From Girardinichthys multiradiatus (lineage: Eukaryota > Chordata > Actinopteri > Cyprinodontiformes > Goodeidae), in contig NC_061795.1 of NCBI RefSeq assembly GCF_021462225.1, positions 186,001 to 250,000 of the forward strand: a DNA stretch of 64,000 nt, in the 5' to 3' direction. Below the pieces are notes generated by a model that was given only the letters and a program-made list of their open reading frames with translations, did not search any database and had not been told where the DNA came from. Shown piece after piece: positions 47,011 to 58,198 of this stretch (within the stretch, counting starts at the first letter, position 1; the number at the start of each line of letters is the position of its first letter). Position numbers and translations under genes: made by a program.

Positions 47011-47111
47011 GTGAGCGAATTCAACATCCCTCCTCTTTTTTTAATCAAGTTCAGATCATCAGTTAACACGTTGGACCTTTACCCACTTTTCTGACTAGTT
47101 TTTGTGAGCAC

Positions 47112-47871
47112 TGAGCTTTATTTTGCAGATATGCATTTTTACTTGCATGTCAAGGCAGCTATTACTAGATGTTCTCACTGACAAAAATGATACAGCAGTA
47201 CAAAAAATATTCCCTCTGTGTTATAGGGAAGATGCATCAGCCTCAGGACATGAAATGTCAGTCAGTCAGTCATTTTCTGTACCGCTTATTCCATAGTGGG
47301 TCGCAGGGAAGCTGGTGCCTATCTCCAGCAGTCTATGGGCGAGAGGCGGGGTACACCCTGGACAGGTCGCCAGTCCATCGCAGGGCAACACACGAAACAA
47401 CCACGCACACACTCATTCATACAATTTAGAGAGACCAATTAACCTAACAGGCATGTCTTTGGACTGTGGGAGGAAACCGGAGTACCCGGTGAGAACCCAC
47501 GCATGCATGGGGAGAACATGCAAACTCCATGCAGAAAGACCCCTGGATGGGAATTGAACCCAAGACCTTCTTGCTGCAAGGCAACAATGCTACCAACTGC
47601 GCCACCGTGCAGCCCGACATGAAATATCTAAAAAAAAAAAAAAAAAAAGTTCTGCAAGAATTTCTATAATATGAAAAAGTAAATGAAAAACGTTTCAGTT
47701 TGTTATAAATAAAGTTATAAATACTCTGAAAAGAAAAATCTTAACTTGAAAACCAATTGGCGCTGTGCATACAGTAATTTTGGAAACCCAGAGGGAAACA
47801 CTAGGAATTTCAAATATTTACACATTTAGTACAAGAAATATTAATTTTATAGATATTTTACTTTAGTATCA
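47112..47871. repeat. Duplicated segment, downstream copy in a myo9a intron
   Basis: The counterpart of 43476-44230. It includes the same 359-bp SINE at 47257-47615 with the same 10-bp flanks (47247-47256 and 47616-47625). No flanking direct repeat is visible, so it looks like the older, donor copy. Confidence 0.9.
47257..47615 (-). mobile_element. tRNA-derived SINE, second copy
   Basis: The same 359-bp SINE and the same GACATGAAAT target duplication as at 43621-43979. Sharing the insertion site shows that it was copied with its surroundings and did not insert twice. Its box B has one change (GGTTCAATTCC). Confidence 0.9.
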
Positions 47872-48865
47872 GCTACACTGCTCTTAATATTTTGTCCCTC
47901 AGTTTAAAAAAACAAATCTTAGGCCTTTGGGATGCCAGTCACAAAAACTGGAATACCTATTTGGCACCAGTAGGCAACGAGAGTGGTGTCACTGACCAAG
48001 AAGACTGTGAGCATGGCTGCACTAGTGTGAAGATTTGAAAAGTTGTAACTTGTTCTTTTGACATAGTTTACCCTTTAGTTTCAGTCATGATTCTTTTTCT
48101 GCTGACATTTGAAGAAAAAAAGCAAGTATTTGTGGAACTTTTTAAAAATCTCTGAGCTATGTTTGCAAGTAGATGAGAGACTAATTAAGAGGAAAAAAAA
48201 ACGTTTTTGTTAAATCTCTGTTAGCATAAGTGAAACAACAGAATACTGTATTTCTATTCTTTTTAATGGTTTTTCATTTACTTTGGTCAACACTCAAACA
48301 TAAACTTGCCTTGGTGTAAATCACTCACCTCCTACGCTGTGAGCACATACACACCTAGACTCCACCAGTGCTCGCATCCCTAAAGTAATTTTTCTTTCAA
48401 GTAACACAATGACACAACCTCTGCATCACCTGTTTCTCTCAGCTGTCCAGAAATAAAAAATTAAAGTAAGATGTCCTTTGGGAAATTTAGTTTCATGTCC
48501 GTGTTTCAGTACCGGTCAACAAATCCCTATAACCCGATTAAGCTAGTTTCTTTTTCACCCTGATGACAGGCCCCGGTAGCCACGTTGATAGGGTAGAAAC
48601 TGGAGACGGGACCTCCCAGACTTCTCAGACCTGTAACAGAGAGGTGGTGGGGAAGCAAGCAATTTGATGATAAACTGCAAACTGTCTTAAATCTTCAGTT
48701 TATGACAGGTTGCCTCTGAGTGACCCCAGTGTACAGAAAAAAAAAATACCCAGGAGGATAGCATCAGAGTGAAGGCTAAGCTCTAGGGCTGCTGTCAGAA
48801 ACTGGTCCAAGTACATCATAATATTTAAAGATAACGATTATGTCTACAGTCAGCACATCAGCATA
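47872..48865. other. myo9a intron, nothing recognised
   Basis: AT-rich intronic sequence with no recognisable repeat or exon. Confidence 0.5.
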
Positions 48866-48867
48866 TA

Positions 48868-50477
48868 CAGGTCCTTCTCAAAATATTAACATATTGTGAT
48901 AAAGTTCATTATTTTCCATAATGTCATGATGAAAATTTAACATTCATATATTTTAGATTCATTGCACACTAACTGAAATATTTTAGGTCTTTTATTGTCT
49001 TAATACGGATGATTTTGGCATACAGCTCATGAAAACCCAAAATTCCTATCTCACAAAATTAGCATATTTCATCCGACCAATAAAAGAAAAGTGTTTTTAA
49101 TACAAAAAACGTCAACCTTCAAATAATCATGTACAGTTATGCACTCAATACTTGGTCAGGAATCCTTTTGCAGAAATGACTGCTTCAATGCGGCGTGGCA
49201 TGGAGGCAATCAGCCTGTGGCACTGCTGAGGTCTTATGGAGGCCCAGGATGCTTCGATAGCGGCCTTTAGCTCATCCAGAGTGTTGGGTCTTGAGTCTCT
49301 CAACGTTCTCTTCACAATATCCCACAGATTCTCTATGGGGTTCAGGTCAGGAGAGTTGGCAGGCCAATTGAGCACAGTGATACCATGGTCAGTAAACCAT
49401 TTACCAGTGGTTTTGGCACTGTGAGCAGGTGCCAGGTCGTGCTGAAAAATGAAATCTTCATCTCCATAAAGCTTTTCAGCAGATGGAAGCATGAAGTGCT
49501 CCAAAATCTCCTGATAGCTAGCTGCAATGACCCTGCCCTTGATAAAACACAGTGGACCAACACCAGCAGCTGACACGGCACCCCAGACCATCACTGACTG
49601 TGGGTACTTGACACTGGACTTCTGGCATTTTGGCATTTCCTTCTCCCCAGTCTTCCTCCAGACTCTGGCACCTTGATTTCTGAATGACATGCAGAATTTG
49701 CTTTCATCCGAAAAAAGTACTTTGGACCACTGAGCAACAGTCCAGTGCTGCTTCTCTGTAGCCCAGGTCAGGCGCTTCTGCCGCTGTTTCTGGTTCAAAA
49801 GTGGCTTGACTTGGGGAATGCGGCACCTGTAGCCCATTTCCTGCACACGCCTGTGCACGGTGGCTCTGGATGTTTCTACTCCAGACTCAGTCCACTGCTT
49901 CCGCAGGTCCCCCAAGGTCTGGAATCGGCCCTTCTCCACAATCTTCCTCAGGGTCCGGTCACCTCTTCTCGTTGTGCAGCGTTTCCTGCCACACTTTTTC
50001 CTTCCCACAGACTTCCCACTGAGGTGCCTTGATACAGCACTCTGGGAACAGCCTATTTGTTCAGAAATGTCTTTCTGTGTCTTACCCTCTTGCTTGAGGG
50101 TGTCAATAGTGGCCTTCTGGACAGCAGTCAGGTCGGCAGTCTTACCCATGATTGGGGTTTTGAGTGATGAACCAGGCTGGGAGTTTTAAAGGCCTCAGGA
50201 ATCTTTTGCAGGTGTTTAGAGTTAACTCGTTGATTCAGATGATTAGGTTCATAGCTCGTTTAGAGACCCTTTTAATGATATGCTAATTTTGTGAGATAGG
50301 AATTTTGGGTTTTCATGAGCTGTATGCCAAAATCCTCCGTATTAAGACAATAAAAGACCTGAAATATTTCAGTTAGTGTGCAATGAATCTAAAATATATG
50401 AATGTTAAATTTTCATCATGACATTATGGAAAATAATGAACTTTATCACAATATGCTAATATTTTGAGAAGGACCTG
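48868..50477 (-). mobile_element. Family A Tc1-like transposon, copy A5, complete
   Basis: A 1610-bp element with TA at 48866-48867 and 50478-50479, inserted in the myo9a intron between exons 46948-47010 and 51968-52067, opposite in direction to the gene. The TIRs are complete apart from single changes (one in the outer repeat, attaacatat). Confidence 0.97.
49145..50149 (-). CDS. Family A transposase, full length (A5)
   Basis: A 334-residue uninterrupted frame with a complete DDE triad (LFSDES, HDLAPAHS, LNPIENLW). Differences from A2 include Asp27, Gln31, Ile in GRVIAASYQ and the final GFLTKY. Of the five copies, A2 and A5 have both the full 1610-bp element and the full 334-residue frame. 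Confidence 0.95.
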   Translation of the reverse strand: MGKTADLTAVQKATIDTLKQEGKTQKDISEQIGCSQSAVSRHLSGKSVGRKKCGRKRCTTRRGDRTLRKIVEKGRFQTLGDLRKQWTESGVETSRATVHRRVQEMGYRCRIPQVKPLLNQKQRQKRLTWATEKQHWTVAQWSKVLFSDESKFCMSFRNQGARVWRKTGEKEMPKCQKSSVKYPQSVMVWGAVSAAGVGPLCFIKGRVIAASYQEILEHFMLPSAEKLYGDEDFIFQHDLAPAHSAKTTGKWFTDHGITVLNWPANSPDLNPIENLWDIVKRTLRDSRPNTLDELKAAIEASWASIRPQQCHRLIASMPRRIEAVISAKGFLTKY

Positions 50478-50479
50478 TA

Positions 50480-51967
50480 CATTATTGAAAATATGGATAA
50501 ACTGGCTGTAGAGAAAGAATTTTTACTAGTAAACAAAAATAAATATTGATGGCAAGAACTATGGGAGCCATATTGTGGAATGTGAATCTAAGGCCAAGTC
50601 TGCTAAGATTTAAATAAGCATGAACAGTGCTGTGAAAAAGTGATTTCCCCCCCTTGCAGAATTGTTTTTCTGACAATTTTTATATCTGACAGAAGTAATC
50701 TAAGTAGATAAAAAAACTATCATGTGTTTGTGATAAATGACAATAACCTTTTTAACATTGCTGTATTTGCAACCACCCTTCTTTGCAGAATTGTTTTAAT
50801 GTAGTCACAAGTCCGGACTGTTATTTATTTACATTTACATTTATTTTACTGTCCTTTTGTTTCTTAGACACTGATATATTTTCCTCTCTAATGTAAATGA
50901 CCAGCATCACCGCCTCATTTGCTCTCCTATTGGCTGAGGTTAAGCCTCTAGGAAGTAGCAGCTGAGCCTTATTAAGGCTGCATGGTTCTGAAAAGGAGCC
51001 TGTATTTAGTTTCAACGTTTAATGCTGATCAGCACTTTATTTTAAAGAGATGGTTCATTCTTCATCTTTTTTTTAATTAGATGCGTATGAAGTGGTTTTT
51101 AGTAGTTACCAAGGTGATGGGAAAGAAAGAAGGATACATTTTAAAGAGTTTAGCTAGCAACTTCCCAGGACAGCTCCCATTTCTGCTGTCAAAAACACTT
51201 TATCTATTGTAAGTTAAGATACTGTTTACTCACACCAACAAAACAGCTGAACTGTCATTTTACATAAAGGACATAGCTTTACATGCAGATTTTACCCACT
51301 TGAATCCAAAGCAGAATAATGTGGTGATCTTTTAGCTGTATATACACTAAGTTATACACTTTCATTTGAGACCAGCTTCAACAATTACAGATATAAAGGT
51401 CACTTTTATTTTAGTATTTTACTGCTGCTAGTATCTTTATAGATTTCTACGTTTAAGGGTACTGGTGCATCTTGTATGCCATTTTGTGTGTTTCTTGATC
51501 ACTACCCCAGGATCACCTAAGAAAAAACTAGAACCTTCCCTATCTCAAGGAACGAGATAGGGAAGATGCAGGTGTAAAATATGCTTCTTAGTCTGAAGCT
51601 TAGGTTTCTTTTATGTCTTTCGTGAGTTTTAGAACTTCTCATCACTTCACTGAACATGAACCATCATTCTGCAGTGACGTGAATCTCAAACCCGCTGTAA
51701 TAGAATTACATCTTAGTACACTCATTACTACACTCAGTGGCTCATTACCTCCAACCTGCACACTCTGCACACTTGTTTGATTTGACATGTGATACTGCAA
51801 AGTCAAAAAGTGTAACTGATACATGACATGTTGCAGGTTAATTTGCAAGAAAAGAATGGAGGATTTCCCCCACTACTCTAAATCTTACCGCTGCTAATTT
51901 ATTTTAAAAATCATCAGCGTAACAAGTCATTTTAATGTAATGTTCTCCAACCTTTGTGTGCCTGCAG
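50480..51967. other. myo9a intron with a Tc1-like scrap and a hairpin
   Basis: At 50625-50770 the sequence cagtgctgtgaaaaagtgat resembles the left end of family E (25781). A perfect hairpin of 12-bp arms lies at 51535-51546 and 51554-51565 (CTTCCCTATCTC with a 7-nt loop). Nothing else is recognised before the exon at 51968. Confidence 0.55.
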
Positions 51968-52067
51968 GAACTATCATGTGTTTTACTACCTGCTGGCTGG
52001 AGCCAGTGAAGACGAGAGGAAGGCTTTCCACCTGCTCAAACCAGAGGAATACCACTACCTTAACCAG
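51968..52067 (+). CDS. myo9a: myo9a coding exon, motor domain
   Basis: A 100-nt exon with acceptor cctgcag ending at 51967 and donor gtcagc at 52068. Its first base completes the split Arg codon; the next 33 codons begin [20 protein letters not shown] and end YHYLNQ. The FYYLLAGA block and the following surface helix are standard myosin motor sequence. The exon ends in phase 0. The preceding intron (47011-51967) carries a complete family A transposon (48868-50477) and the downstream copy of a duplicated segment. Confidence 0.95.
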
Positions 52068-52287
52068 GTCAGCCCTGAACAAACTTACAAAAACACATCA
52101 CAAAATACGCAAGAAAGAATATCAAGGAGCACGTTCATATTAATGAAGCTTAGATGATTTATACAACAGTCATAAAAATGTTGAAAATTAAACTGAGCAA
52201 ACTTTCTTTCTGCTGTCTCCTGTTTACTCATTTATCAAAACTGGAGCATGTCTCATCACCCACAAGTCCTGGTTTCCAGCCTCCCAT

Positions 52288-52293
52288 AACTGA

Positions 52294-52328
<35 letters not shown>
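52288..52328. repeat. (TG)n microsatellite
   Basis: About 40 bp of uninterrupted TG repeats in a myo9a intron, some 220 bp downstream of the exon at 51968. Confidence 0.92.
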
Positions 52329-52331
<3 letters not shown>

Positions 52332-53844
52332 TCGCCCGTATTTGTGTGTGTGTTCATACATACATTCTTGCGCATGTGCCCGAAGCTTACATACGTGTTC
52401 ACATTTTGCGGTACATCTGTGCATGATGTCAGCTGATGCGTGGGGATTTATAACCCCCACCCCCTACAGTACAGCATCACACTGAGGAGGCAACAAATAG
52501 ATGAAAACAGTTTTCTTCTCTGTTTATGTCCCTCTGTTTCTTTAAAAACATATTTTGTCCCCCTCAGTTCTCCTTTAATCCCCACAACAACAACACCCCC
52601 CCCTTCTCTACGCATTCACGCAGCCCTGTTTCCATGGCGACTGCAAAACTGTGAAGTCAGTCTGGTACGGATTTGGTTGTGTGTAGAGTGTGCCAGAAGT
52701 CACATGGTTTTGCAAGCTCACTGTTCACAAAACCAACCTATAAGGCGTAAAATAAATTTTCATACTGAGTGCTCTCCCCTCTGAGATAGCTGTCTGTTTG
52801 TGTGGGCACGTGTTCCTCACTGCTAGATTAAATTGAGTCAGTTTAGTGAATTACAAATAATCTAGTTGTAATCCGACCCAAGCACCTTTTGTACCTCATT
52901 AGCTAGAGCATGTTAACTCACAGATACTCTGTGAAATGATAGACATATCGTCCTTGATATGTAGTTAAAAGCTCCAATTTCTCAATGCATTGTGGTGAAT
53001 TTTACTCCAGAGATAGACAATTGAGATAACAGTAGTGATAATCAGTGTTTTTATTCGCTGTGTTAAAAATGGAGATGCGGCGATCAGAGAGTTTTGAGGC
53101 CGATTATAATTTACCAACTTTGTGCAACTCTAACAGATCCTATTTCTCTTTTGGAACTGACAATACACAAAAAAAAACCCACTTCTGTATTTAATTTCTG
53201 GATAAACTGAATATCAGACTGTAAGAACAATAAAACGATTATTGTAACATAAAACAATGACTTCTCATAAATAGTCCAAAGTTTCAGTGAAAGAGAGCAG
53301 TTGGTGTTACATAGCTCTGCACTGATACAGGTTTTTAATGATGTTTCAAAAAACAAAAACAAAATGATTCCAGTGACTTATTTAAATTTAAACTCTTAGC
53401 AGTTAGAATGATTAGCATAGTTAGCAATGCTAACAGCAGTCTGCGTTTGTATTCGACGGACATTTAATCAATCTTTTCCTTAACTTCAAGAGTTCCCAAG
53501 GCCATAAATATTTCCTAAACCAGCATCATCCAACATAGCTCTTCTAACATGATAAAATGGAGCAACTTTTATGTAAAAGGTTCAGCTACTGTTGTTTGCT
53601 GAAGTCTCATCCACTAAAAAGTAGTAGCTTAAAGAAAAAGCCTGTATTTTTCTAATAAAGATAGAATTGATTTTCAATAATTCTGACTTCATTTTTTCAC
53701 ACTCACTGATACTGAAAATACAAAACTTTAGGTGTTTTCGCTCAGTCACAGTACTAACACTGAAGAGTGTTGCCACAGGCATAGTACTTCCACTAAACTG
53801 AAAAAAGACTGAACTTTTAGTTTCCAATCAAGCACAATATCAGC

Positions 53845-54330
53845 AGATTCGGGTCCCCAGCTGATTTCTCAGTCTATCCTCAGCGGAGTTGACCAACGTG
53901 TTACACCTGTGCACAGATATTCCACCCCTGGATAATTTGGCAACATTCCACAGTTTCTCTGCTTTTCTTGGTTTTGCCTCAGAAACAGCATTTTTGATGT
54001 CGCCCCACAAGTTTTCAATCAGATTGGTCAGATCCAAGGGACTGGGCTGACCAAGCCATAACTTTGATTTTGTTGGAGAAATCCCCATGTCGTGATGTTT
54101 GAACCACCATACTTCACTATCATCAGAGTATATTGTGGTTTCATCTTGGTGTTTGTGGGTCGTCTGACAAACTGCTTTCAGGTATTGGACCCAAAAAGAA
54201 CAATCCTACTATCATCAGTCCACAAAATGTTTCTCCGTTTCTTTTTAGGCCAGTTGATGTGTTCTTTGGCAAATGTTATCCTCTTCGGCACGTCATTTTT
54301 TTAACAGTGAATATGATGCCCATGATGAGT
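53845..54330 (-). mobile_element. Degenerate Tc1-like element
   Basis: The minus strand reads LDLTNLIENLWGDIKNAVSE, a decayed PDLNPIENLW catalytic Glu block, followed by a CNTLVNSAEDRLRNQL tail like that of Tc1 transposases. Further into the element, tcatcagtccacaaaatgtt and ccagttgatgtgttctttgg are also typical of the reversed transposase gene. No TIR was identified. Confidence 0.7.
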
Positions 54331-54564
54331 GTTTGTAAACGTCTGGCAGAAACTGTGTGCACTGCACTGTAAGTAGTAGGAAATGAGCCTGTCCCTCTCC
54401 ATCAGTCCTGATGTAATTATTGCTGCTCTAGGAATGTTTGTCTGTCTGTCTGAGACGTTCAATCATTTTTTTTTTCTTGATACAATTACATTTTTCTTTA
54501 AATAATATTTTGTAGCATTTGTTAGTATTTTGCTTTTGTTTTAACCCGCTTTCCTTACTTCCAG

Positions 54565-54618
54565 ATGACAAAGAGACCACACAAACTCCCCTGGAACAAT
54601 TGCTATGAGAGTGAGCTG
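54565..54618 (+). CDS. myo9a: myo9a 54-nt exon, myosin IX-specific motor insert
   Basis: Between acceptor ttccttacttccag (54564) and donor gtcagt (54619) lie 18 codons reading MTKRPHKLPWNNCYESEL. From memory, vertebrate myosin IX has a short basic/acidic insert with an NQ-ITKK...CYDSE pattern at this point, between the YHYLNQ and DCFTVEG blocks, so the exon is placed by position and by partial likeness (TK, W, CY, SE). It is poorly conserved compared with its neighbours, as expected for a surface loop. It is phase 0 at both ends and could be skipped without changing the frame. That this exon is used is inferred from splice signals, phase fit and similarity. Confidence 0.85.
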
Positions 54619-56894
54619 GTCAGTATGCTGCCAGTTTGTTTGTGTATGTCTGTGTTCATGGGTGTGTCATGCTTCAGTAGGAGTTTGGTGCCAGTCCTGG
54701 TCTTGGTGTCTCCTGGCTGTCCACACCCGCCTGCTTTCAGTGATTCAGACTGAAGTTAGAAGCAACCTGGCCTTGGCGCTGTTGAATGTGCTCTATGAGC
54801 CTATAAGATGTTTGAAAGGATACCTTATAATGTAGTCATGTTGTTGGGTCCAAAGGAACATAAAGAGACATCAGTGTCCCTGTTGGTTAGAGATGCACCG
54901 ATCCGAATTTGTGGTTGATTTCCGATCTCTGTTTTTTGTAAAGCTTTGACATGCTAATAACAAATTTAGCCAATTTTGAAGAACTGTGGTCTGAGAGGAT
55001 ATAAGAACAAGATCACATTTTTTCTAGCTTTTCTGACATAAGAGATTAATCATTATTTATTAGGAGCAAAGATGATGAATGAGCAATTGATGATTAGTAT
55101 GTTTAGCGCAGTTAGTATTACTTAAAAATATTGTAGTCAATGTAGATTTTTAGCTTAAGTGTGCGATTTCTAGAAGAACATGTCTCAATCCAGCATGAGG
55201 TAGAAAGCTCAGAAGAATAAAAGACCTTTCCTTGTTCAGCCTTCCAGTTATCCTCAGTAGTCTTGCTCTCTTGCCAACCACAGACATGATATGGAAAAGA
55301 GTTTTTATTTGGAAAAAATAGCTTACATCACTTTACTGTGTTGAACTTAATTTAGAACACCACACTGATGCTGAAAAAAGCTAACAGTGAGTCTTCCTTC
55401 CTCAGTAACTGCTCCTCACCAAAGAGTGTGGATGGTAGCATGACTTGGTAGCTCTTAGTGTGAATATGGTTTGTTTACTGATCGGAAATGTATTGGGGTT
55501 TTTCCCTGCCCTGTCACAATCAAGGCCGATCATGCTGAAGATCATCTATTTCATTCACCAGCTGATTTCACGGTGCATCTCTACTATAATGAATTAAAAT
55601 GTAAATTAAAAGGAATCCCTTCAAACAAAGCATTTGGATGACTCACTGCTGGTCAATGATGCCATAGCTAGAAACTGCCATCTTTATAGGGAAGCTTCAG
55701 GCACCAAACTTTAACACTTGATACTATTAAACAAAAGGAGCATTGATTTTATGAGCTCTCTCTGAACACCAACAGACAAATAAAGTAAAAGCACTGAGGG
55801 AAATGGTTGTGCACTAAGTAGGCAAAACTGACTAAACAAGACACCGTATTATAATTGAAACTCTTTAAAATTACAATTTGATGCAGATATTTAGACAGAT
55901 AAAGTTTGAAATGGCTTCTGTTTAGATGATGACATTACGGTCATAACATGATTGATCTGCAAGTCCAGAAACTTCCCTACAATTTGTGTGGTCTTGGGCC
56001 ATTCTGTGTGTGTGTTTTCATCAATCAGCCAGTCTTTGCCACTATCCTGTGAGCCTCAAGATGAAGTGTGTAATGTTTGGTCAGTGGGATTTGTTGTGTG
56101 TGTTTAAGGGATTTGGTATCACCTAATAGGAGATTATGTTCGTCCAACTGTGCGGGTGAACAAACACATGAGCCATGAGAAATGGTCCGTACAAATATGA
56201 CTCCCGATTTCACCACATTTCATTCTTGACTTTGGCGTTGCATCTGCTGTTTTGAAACTGCTCTTTTATCCAAGGCTTTACCCAATCCCAAAAAGAATAA
56301 CTTGAATATTAAAATGTAATGAAGTTCTCTTTAAAGTGGGCTCCAAGAAAGCTGTCGTCAGCTCAAAATGAAACTAGTTACAGACTTTACATTGTGTCAG
56401 GACATTTCCTACTGCAAAACAGCCATTTATGTTTCTCAATCACTGATGTAGAATATTCTCCACCTCACATTCGAGCTGGAGGGAGGAAATTCAGCAGTTG
56501 TTTGGCATAATGGAAGACACACTGAGCATGTTTTGCTCCGAGAGTGGTTAGAGAAGTTTCTGTGAAAGCACTTTTCCCTTTGAATCAGGATTTTTCTATA
56601 ATGTATTGTAGTGTTACATAATGCTGACCATATTTTAATAGAATGTTACCATGAACACACTCCTTGTGTTTTTTACAGTGCTAATTCAATCAGCACGATC
56701 TACTTTTAAAAGAACGAGCAGTTTTGCTTTCAAAAGTGAAAATAACTGTCTCAATTACAGAGTTCATTGATGAATGGAGTGATTTCATCTGACAGTATAA
56801 CAAGGTCGTTGAGCAAAAATCCAAATCATTATCCTTCTTGACATATAAAAACATTCAACCTTGCATGGCTCAATGCAAAACAACATCTCAGCCT
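54619..56894 (+). other. myo9a intron, mostly unidentified
   Basis: Apart from the hAT-like element at 54888-55583, no repeat or exon is recognised. Confidence 0.5.
54888..55583. mobile_element. Candidate hAT-like non-autonomous element with 13-bp TIRs
   Basis: It begins TAGAGATGCACCG (54888-54900) and ends with the exact inverse CGGTGCATCTCTA (55571-55583). The 696 bp between encode no recognisable protein. The end type is like that at 44719. The expected 8-bp target duplication is not evident, so it is either old or misbounded. Confidence 0.6.
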
Positions 56895-58198
56895 TCGTAC
56901 TCGTACTTGTCGTCTTCCGCTTTATCCGGGACCGGGTCGCGGGGGCAGCAGACTCAGCAGAGATGCCCAGACGTCCCTCTCCCCAGACACCTCCTCCAGC
57001 TCCTCCAGGGGGAGCCCAAGGCGTTCCCAGGCCAGCCGAGAGGCATAGTCCCTCCAGCGTGTCCTGGGCCGTCCCCTGGGCCTCCTCCCGGTGGGACGTG
57101 CCTGGAACACCTCCCGAGGAAGGCGTCCAGAAGTCATCCGGTATAGATGCCCGAGCCACCTCAACTGGCTCCTCCCGATGTGGAGGAGCAGCGGCTCTAC
57201 TCCGAGCTCCTCCTGGATGGCCGAGCTCCTCACCCTATCTCTAAGGGAGTGCCCGGCCACCCTACGGAGGAAGCTCATTTCAGCCGCTTGTATCTGGGAT
57301 CTCGTTCTTTCGGTCAAGACCCAAAGTTCATGGCCATAGGTGAGGGTAGGAACGTAGACCGACCGGTAAATTGAGAGCTTTGCTTTTCGGCTCAGCTCTC
57401 TCTTCACCACAACGGACCGGCACAGTGCCCCCATTACTGCGGCAGCTGCACCGATCCGTCTGTCGATCTCCCACTCCATTCTTCCCTCACTCGTGAACAA
57501 GACCCCGAGATACTTAAACTCCTCCACTTGAGACAGGAACTCCCCACCAACCTGAAGAGGACAAGCCACCCTTTTCCGGTCAAGAACCATGGCCTTGGAT
57601 TTGGAGGAGCTGATCTTCATCCCAGCTGCTTCACACTCGGCTGCTAACCGCCCCAGTGCGTGCTGTAGGTCTTGGCTAGAGGGGGCCAGCAAGACCACGT
57701 CATCTGCAAAAAGAAGAGACGAAGTCCTCTGGTCCCCAAACCAGACCCCCTCTGGCCCTTGGCTGCGTCTAGAAATCTTGTCCATAAAAGTTATGAACAG
57801 GACCGGTGACAAAGGGCAGTCCTGCCGGAGTCCAACATGCACCGGGAACAGTTCCGACTTAGTGCCGGCAATGCAGACTAAACTCCTGCTCCACTTGTAC
57901 AAAGATCGGATGGCCCCTAGTAAAGGGCCCCCGATTCCATACTCCTGGAGCACCCCCCACAGGGCATCACGAGGGACACAGTCAAATGCCTTCTCCAGGT
58001 CCACAAAACACATGTGGACCGGTTGGGCAAACTCCCATGAACCCTCGAGTACCCTGTAGAGGGTATAGAGCTGGTCCAGTGTTCCACGGCTGGGACGAAA
58101 ACCACACTGCTCCTCTCCGGACTCTCCTCTCCAATACCCTGGCGTAGGCCTTACCAGGTAGGCTGAGGAGTGTGATCCCCCTATAGTTGGAACACATC
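56895..58198 (-). mobile_element. Rex3 LINE, copy 3, 5'-truncated
   Basis: The most complete Rex3 in the window. It lies in the myo9a intron between exons 54565-54618 and 61812-61909, antisense to the gene. The 5' end is cut at about 58198 inside the RT domain (NYRGITLLSLPGKAY), so the endonuclease is missing. The 3' end is the short gtac-rich tail near 56895. Confidence 0.92.
56922..58013 (-). pseudogene. Rex3 reverse transcriptase fragment
   Basis: A 363-residue open frame: MCFVDLEKAFDCVPRDALWG, then GLRQDCPLSPVLF, the catalytic LLFADDVVLL (FADD at 57699-57710), EEFKYLGVLFTSEGRMEWEI, and a C-terminal GRRPRGRPRTRWRDYASRLA region ending LPPRPGPG. The QGCPLSP motif usual in Rex3 is QDCPLSP here. 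A deletion of roughly 30 bp near 58115-58120 (relative to copy 1) shifts the frame to the upstream RT part, so no complete RT can be made. Confidence 0.9.

Larger units (their letters stand above)
52068..54564 (+). other. myo9a intron
   Basis: A 2.5-kb intron with a (TG)n tract and a degenerate Tc1-like relic (listed separately). Confidence 0.8.

Noticed and set aside
56861..58059. Long plus-strand frames across Rex3 copy 3
   Set aside because: Shadows of the minus-strand RT in GC-rich DNA.
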